This document shows positions 61,498-64,000 of a stretch of DNA of 64,000 nucleotides, piece by piece; position 1 is the first letter of the stretch, and every line of letters begins with the position of its first letter. The translations under genes were made by a program, and so were the position numbers. The notes under the pieces are model-generated. The model was not told the DNA's origin. It ran no database searches and worked only from the letters and a program-made list of their open reading frames with translations. The DNA is from Agreia bicolorata. GTDB lineage: Bacteria > Actinomycetota > Actinomycetes > Actinomycetales > Microbacteriaceae. The stretch covers positions 220,198 to 284,197 of the forward strand of contig NZ_JYFC01000005.1 of assembly GCF_000938265.1 (NCBI RefSeq), written 5' to 3'.

Positions 61498-61702
61498 AGC
61501 CGTTACCCCTAGAAAAGTCTTGATTTGCAATTACCAGTATGCGACCATATTTGAGGTCAATGTTGCTCACAGTGACGTGGGTGGATGCAGATTTTTCTTT
61601 GCAGCAGTCCCTGTGCCATTGACCTTCACCCGAATCTTAGGCCGAGCCTTTTTCTACTACCGTAGGGCAGCCCAAGCTTCCGCACTATAAGGAGCACCCC
61701 CC

Positions 61703-61951
61703 ATGGATTGGCGCGACAAAGCAGCCTGCCTCACCGCAGACCCCGAGCTGTTCTTCCCCGTAGGCAACACCGGCCCGGCCGTCGACCAGATCGACAAGGC
61801 CAAGACCGTCTGTGCACGATGCACGGTCACCGAGATCTGCCTGCAGTACGCCCTCGAGACCGGTCAGGACTCGGGCGTGTGGGGTGGACTCAGCGAAGAC
61901 GAGCGTCGCGCTCTGAAGCGCCGCGCCGCCCGCGCCCGCCGCGCCTCCTAG
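61703..61951 (+). CDS. WhiB-family iron-sulfur regulator (WhiB1-like)
   Basis: The 82-residue protein starts MDWRDKAACLTADPELFFPV and carries four cluster cysteines (C9, C37, C40, C46: VCARCTVTEIC), the G(V/I)WGG turn (SGVWGGLSEDERRALKRR) and a basic tail. It closely matches the essential WhiB1 subgroup, which binds the primary sigma factor and responds to NO. AAGGAG precedes the ATG. Confidence 0.94.
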   Translation: MDWRDKAACLTADPELFFPVGNTGPAVDQIDKAKTVCARCTVTEICLQYALETGQDSGVWGGLSEDERRALKRRAARARRAS

Positions 61952-61965
61952 CCTGCACGGCACAC

Positions 61966-62027
61966 ACGAGCCGCGATTTCGCCGGCTGTCGTACTTACCC
62001 GCGACAACCTGAGAAATCGCGGCTCGT
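61966..62027. terminator. Convergent inverted repeat between whiB and pdtaS-like gene
   Basis: ACGAGCCGCGATTTC (61966-61980) and GAAATCGCGGCTCGT (62013-62027) are exact reverse complements with a 32-nt loop. Its position between convergent genes suggests a shared terminator, though the long loop is unusual. Confidence 0.55.
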
Positions 62028-62037
62028 TCGTGTTGCG

Positions 62038-63531
62038 CTACGGCTTTGTCAGCCAGCGGAACGGGATCTCGATCGTGACGACCGTGCCCGACCCCACCAT
62101 CGTGTGCCAGTCGATCGTGCCGCCCAGCTCACCCTGAATGAGGGTGCGCACGATCTGCGTGCCGAGACCCGAGCCGACCTTGCCCTCCGGCAGGCCTGTT
62201 CCGTTGTCGCGCACCTCGACGGTCAGGTTCTCGTCAGAGCGCGTGGCCACGATCTCGACCTGGCCTTCCTGCCCCGCAAGACCGTGTTCGACGGCGTTCG
62301 TGACGAGTTCTGTGAGGGCAAGCGCGAGAGGTGTGGCGTACTCACTGGGAAGAACGCCGAAGCTTCCGCTCGACTTCGGATGCACGGTGGTGTTGTGAGC
62401 CGAGGCGACCTCGGCCACCAGTAGCAGCACGCGGTCGAAGACCTCGTCGAAGTCGACACGCTGATTGAGGCCCTCGCTCAGGGTGTCGTGCACAACCGCG
62501 ATCGCCGCGACCCGGCGCATTGCCTGGGTCAGAGCGTCTTTCGCGTCTTCCGAGTGGGTTCGTCGGGCCTGGATTCGAAGGAGCGACGCGACGGTCTGCA
62601 GGTTGTTCTTGACTCGGTGGTGGATCTCGCGGATCGTGGCGTCTTTGGTGATGAGTTCGCGTTCGGTGTGCCTCAGCTCGGTCACGTCACGGCACAGCAC
62701 GATCGCGCCGAAGCGGGTGCCCTGCAGACGCAGCGGAATGGCGCGCAGCGACACCGTGACGCCCTTCGCCTCGATGTCGGTTCGCCACGGCGCACGACCG
62801 GTAACCACGAGCGGCAGCGACTCATCGACCTCGAGCCGGCCACCGAGAAGCGTCGTCGTGACCTCAGCGAGCGACTGTCCCTCGAGTTCCTCGGGAAAGC
62901 CCATGCGGTTGAATGCCGACAGGCCATTGGGGCTAGCGAAGGTCACGATGCCGTCGGCGTCGAGCCTGATGAGACCGTCGGATGCGCGGGGCGCACCCCG
63001 GCGCGGCCCGGTCGGTGCGCCCAGGTCGGGAAAATCGCCGGTGCCGATCATGGCGAAGAGATCGTTGGCGCACTCGTTAAACGTCAGCTCCTGGCGGCTG
63101 GGGGTGCGCGTCTCACTGAGGTTGGTGTGCCGGGTGATCACCGCGATGGGATTGTCGGTGGTCTGCCGGTCGTTGGGCGCCAGACGTCGAAGCACGGGAA
63201 CGGCACGCACACGAGTCGGGGTCTCCTCGTACCAGTCGGGGGCCGCAGTGTCGACGATGACCGAATTGCGGAACGCCTCGGTGACCTGCGTGTTCCACTC
63301 CGGCTTGATCTTCTGACCGACGAAGTCGCGGTAGAACAGAGTCGCCGAGCTCGACGGGCGCGCGTGCGCGACGGCCAGAAACGAGTCGTCTGCGGTAGGG
63401 ACCCAGAGCACGATGTCTGCGAAGGCGAGGTCGGCGAGCAACTGCCAGTCGCTGACCAGCAGATGCAGCCATTCGACATCCGCTTCGGAGGAGCGGCCCT
63501 GGGCAAGTACGAGATCACTGAGCGTCGACAC
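62038..63531 (-). CDS. pdtaS: Sensor histidine kinase, PdtaS type (HWE/HisKA_2)
   Basis: This 497-residue cytosolic kinase has an N-terminal GAF domain (about 25-150), a PAS-like domain (about 185-290, SDGLIRLDADGIVTFASPNG), the phosphoacceptor box REIHHRVKNNLQTVASLLRI (His near residue 305) and an ATPase domain with LALTELVTNAVEHG, DNGTGLPEG and GSGLGTQIV. This order is that of mycobacterial PdtaS, which signals to the antiterminator PdtaR. The partner gene is not visible in the window. Confidence 0.93.
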   Translation of the reverse strand: MSTLSDLVLAQGRSSEADVEWLHLLVSDWQLLADLAFADIVLWVPTADDSFLAVAHARPSSSATLFYRDFVGQKIKPEWNTQVTEAFRNSVIVDTAAPDWYEETPTRVRAVPVLRRLAPNDRQTTDNPIAVITRHTNLSETRTPSRQELTFNECANDLFAMIGTGDFPDLGAPTGPRRGAPRASDGLIRLDADGIVTFASPNGLSAFNRMGFPEELEGQSLAEVTTTLLGGRLEVDESLPLVVTGRAPWRTDIEAKGVTVSLRAIPLRLQGTRFGAIVLCRDVTELRHTERELITKDATIREIHHRVKNNLQTVASLLRIQARRTHSEDAKDALTQAMRRVAAIAVVHDTLSEGLNQRVDFDEVFDRVLLLVAEVASAHNTTVHPKSSGSFGVLPSEYATPLALALTELVTNAVEHGLAGQEGQVEIVATRSDENLTVEVRDNGTGLPEGKVGSGLGTQIVRTLIQGELGGTIDWHTMVGSGTVVTIEIPFRWLTKP

Positions 63532-63535
63532 CTGC

Positions 63536-64000
63536 CTAGCCTAGGCGACGGGCGCGCAGAGTCTGCAGCGGCCCGGCCTTCTGCCCTTGTCGGGCGGCTC
63601 GTCGCACCTCTTTTCTCGACGTGCCCCGCGACGACGGCGGAAGGATGTCGATGTCGACCAGGTGCGCTATGGCTGCGCGAACGGGAGAACGGGGAGCCGC
63701 ATCGTGGATCGTCTTGCCTGAGAGCACTGCCGCATCGACACCCGGCACGTCGAGCGGCACGAAGACCGCATCATCGAGCCCGCCGAATCGCCTCAAGGTC
63801 TGCTGCACCTGGTGCTGGGCGTTGCTACCGACCGAACTGGCACGCAGACGGTTGATGACCACCGAGATCTGCGTGTTCTGTCTCGTTGCTTTTCTGACAG
63901 TTCTGTCTCGGGACCTGCCTGACAGTTCTATGGTTTCTTGGACGATCAGTGGATGGCATATGACCCCGCCCGGACTGATCTTCGTTTGATCGTTGCGACC
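63536..64000 (-). CDS. ParA/TadZ (CpaE)-like ATPase, C-terminal part only
   Basis: The frame enters from beyond the right edge and ends at 63536. Visible text includes RKATRQNTQISVVINRLRAS, then SVGSNAQHQVQQTLRRFGGL, VFVPLDVPGVDAAVLSGKTI and SPVRAAIAHLVDID, like the end of MinD/ParA-fold pilus-assembly ATPases. The Walker motifs lie outside the window, so the assignment is tentative. It lies 4 nt before the histidine kinase gene. Confidence 0.6.
   Translation of the reverse strand, partial: GRNDQTKISPGGVICHPLIVQETIELSGRSRDRTVRKATRQNTQISVVINRLRASSVGSNAQHQVQQTLRRFGGLDDAVFVPLDVPGVDAAVLSGKTIHDAAPRSPVRAAIAHLVDIDILPPSSRGTSRKEVRRAARQGQKAGPLQTLRARRLG

Overview
The window looks like chromosomal DNA from a high-GC Gram-positive bacterium of the order Micrococcales, most likely family Microbacteriaceae. 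The clues are strong G/C bias at third codon positions, a WhiB1-type regulator, a PdtaS-type histidine kinase, an OtsAB trehalose pathway, an LAXTG wall-sorting signal, frequent GTG starts and ATGA-type gene overlaps. This placement is inferred from gene content; no marker search was possible.

Layout. 1-1153: end of a secreted lamin-tail-domain protein. 1276-10567: an accessory island with more A/T-rich codons, bracketed by an intact MNT-type nucleotidyltransferase gene (left) and a truncated second copy of it in the same orientation (right). 10554-11656: a phosphotransferase and tRNA-Gln. 11730-18322: housekeeping genes (thioredoxin-reductase-like protein, gltX, FAH-family hydrolase, ilvE, leuB). 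18446-24797: nucleobase permease, cytosine deaminase, two XRE-cupin regulators, a two-component flavin monooxygenase and an adenosine-deaminase-family protein. 24815-28784: MFS efflux pump, its TetR regulator, serA. 28874-36132: small membrane proteins, a DUF1684 protein, a 1279-residue wall-anchored GH30 glycosidase under tandem LacI-type operators, and a DUF998 protein. 36152-41354: ilvC, ilvN, ilvB, ilvD. 41374-43745: otsB and otsA, the latter apparently starting at ATT. 44132-50992: an amine (ethanolamine or putrescine) gamma-glutamylation catabolic cluster. 51125-64000: zwf, a GH15 glycosidase, arfB, two alpha/beta hydrolases (one broken), envelope proteins, tRNA-Lys, bcp, whiB, pdtaS and the end of a ParA/TadZ-like ATPase.

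The most exciting part is 3295-10204. A gamma-butyrolactone-type signalling module (ArpA/ScbR-like TetR receptor, an AfsA-like synthase gene carrying an in-frame TGA, and an SDR-family protein) lies next to a tightly coupled operon. The operon encodes an AurF-like diiron oxygenase, an asparagine synthetase fused to a PqqD-like peptide-binding (RRE-like) domain, a HIT-family hydrolase and an MFS exporter. A 20-codon peptide gene with a near-perfect ribosome binding site precedes the operon, followed by an 11-bp hairpin. Two ARE-like operator candidates sharing the 10-mer TAAAAAACCG sit in the promoter region. I read this as a candidate, possibly undescribed, RiPP-like (peptide-derived natural product) pathway controlled by a butyrolactone-type receptor, and possibly constitutive or orphaned because the synthase gene is interrupted.
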